Source of the DNA: Candidatus Kaiserbacteria bacterium
GTDB lineage: Bacteria; Patescibacteriota; Minisyncoccia; Phycocordibacterales; UBA2100
Length of the DNA stretch: 6,217 nucleotides
Direction: 5' to 3'
Assembly: GCA_019247335.1 (NCBI GenBank)
Contig: JAFAPB010000030.1
Coordinates: 1 to 6,217 of the forward strand
The number at the start of each line of letters is the position of its first letter. The stretch's first letter is position 1. Made by a program: the position numbers and the translations under genes. A model generated the notes under the pieces. It saw only the letters and a program-made list of their open reading frames with translations. It had not been told where the DNA came from and did no database searches. This document shows positions 5,427-6,217 of the stretch, in pieces.

Positions 5427-6217
5427 TTACCCGAAAGTGAACGTATAGGCATCGAGACCCGTTCCTTCGATCTGGATTTCAAGGGTATGCACGCCATAGG
5501 CCTTGCCCTCGATGAGTTTGTATAAACGATCCTCATGAATGGTGGCTTCGTCATTTGCATCCACATCCACACCTCGCTCATCTCCCAGTGGCTGGCCGCC
5601 ATCCCGTGTCACCTTTATCTTGATCGGTTTGTCGCTACTCGCCACGAAATACACATTTTTTGCACTGTAGAGGAATCGTATCTGCGCGCCCGCGGAGATA
5701 TTGGTCGCGTATTCCGGCGTGAATTGCCAAGTGCCGCCGAGGTAGAGCCCATTGGGCTGGATTTCGGCAGGAATTTTCAGTGTCTGCGTACCTTCGCGAC
5801 CTTCGGAGCCGTTTACCAGATATTCATTGCGATTCGAGCCGAAGTAGGTTTCGGGACTCTGCACCCCGTTGGGATCCATCGAGACCGCATCCGGCGGCGG
5901 CGTGATATCGCCCGAAGGCAGAGGCTGACCCAAGCGAAGTGCCCGCTCATCGAGCGCGTGGAGGATCGCTTTTTCCGTCTCGTCATAATTCCCCTCGCCG
6001 ATGTGGTCATAAACGATATAGCCGTCGATATCGATCAAGTATTTGCGGGGCCAGAACTGATTGCCGTACGCGTTCCACGTTTGATATTCGTTATCGAGCA
6101 CGACCGGATATTTGATTCCGAGGCTCGCGACCGCCGCTGCGACATTCTTATACACATGCTCGAACGCGAATTCCGGCGTATGGACGCCGATCACGACCAG
6201 CCCGTCCTTCCGATACT
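5427..6217 (-). CDS. DipZ/TlpA-type thioredoxin-like protein, C-terminal fragment
   Basis: The gene runs off the right edge; 263 codons are visible. The reading frame stays open above the GTG at 6194, giving Y-R-K-D-G-L-V before V-I-G-V-H-T-P-E-F. This is a core strand of the TlpA/DipZ thioredoxin fold, so that GTG is not the start. Next come the VVLDNEYQTWNAYG segment and W-P-R-K-Y-L-I-D, where the Pro (6048-6050) is the expected cis-proline facing the active site, then D-G-Y-I-V-Y. The thioredoxin part ends about 85 residues in. After a Pro-rich linker comes a beta-rich domain of about 150 residues that opens S-P-E-T-Y-F-G, as in DipZ C-terminal (CBM-like) domains. Family members act outside the cytoplasmic membrane in thiol-disulfide exchange, often fused to a CcdA-like membrane domain. 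Here the CxxC motif, export signal and any membrane part would lie upstream, unseen; no cysteine is present in the visible part. The family call is firm; redox activity is inferred. Confidence 0.85.
   Translation of the reverse strand, partial: YRKDGLVVIGVHTPEFAFEHVYKNVAAAVASLGIKYPVVLDNEYQTWNAYGNQFWPRKYLIDIDGYIVYDHIGEGNYDETEKAILHALDERALRLGQPLPSGDITPPPDAVSMDPNGVQSPETYFGSNRNEYLVNGSEGREGTQTLKIPAEIQPNGLYLGGTWQFTPEYATNISAGAQIRFLYSAKNVYFVASSDKPIKIKVTRDGGQPLGDERGVDVDANDEATIHEDRLYKLIEGKAYGVHTLEIQIEGTGLDAYTFTFG

Noticed and set aside
6192..6194. GTG at 6194 as the start of the thioredoxin-like gene
   Set aside because: The frame is open to the window end and the upstream residues (YRKDGLV) continue the conserved core strand, so the gene is truncated by the edge and does not start here.

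Overview
This 6.2 kb window is bacterial, with moderately high GC and standard stop codons. It looks like a member of the Candidatus Patescibacteria/CPR (Parcubacteria-like). That assignment is inference. It rests on one very large, Ser/Thr/Gly-rich secreted protein that mixes Ig-like, prealbumin-like and SdrD-B-like domains and ends in an 'NGIDDDGDGLID' segment plus one C-terminal membrane helix, a combination I associate with CPR genomes. Weak Shine-Dalgarno sequences and compact intergenic spaces fit this but do not prove it.

Layout, left to right. (1) Positions 1-257, minus strand: the N-terminal 85 codons of a glycogen/starch-synthase-like glycosyltransferase, cut by the window edge. (2) Positions 299-1057, plus strand: a complete HAD-superfamily phosphatase/mutase with a phosphomannomutase-like (HAD-IIB) motif set, divergent from the glycosyltransferase across a 41-nt gap. 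(3) Positions 1056-1081: a strong hairpin terminator, apparently bidirectional, between convergent genes. (4) Positions 1093-5214, minus strand: a 1373-residue surface protein filling two thirds of the window. (5) Positions 5215-5426: an intergenic region with a good promoter for the surface gene, two short palindromes in its leader, and the terminator of the next gene. (6) Positions 5427-6217, minus strand: the C-terminal part of a DipZ/TlpA-type extracytoplasmic thioredoxin protein, cut by the right edge.

How the parts may relate. The left pair suggests sugar or sugar-phosphate metabolism. The right pair are separate transcription units on one strand, but they may be linked functionally. 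The surface protein has exactly 16 cysteines, in pairs within eight of its domains, and the neighbour belongs to a family of exported thiol-disulfide proteins. Six consecutive domains of the surface protein also carry a regular Lys...Glu...Asn pattern typical of CnaB/SpaA-like folds that form intramolecular isopeptide bonds. The best hypothesis from this window is a covalently stabilised surface stalk or adhesin, held by disulfides and possibly isopeptide bonds and tethered by a Gly-Thr linker and a tryptophan-rich tail anchor. I see no CRISPR array, mobile element, tRNA or rRNA.
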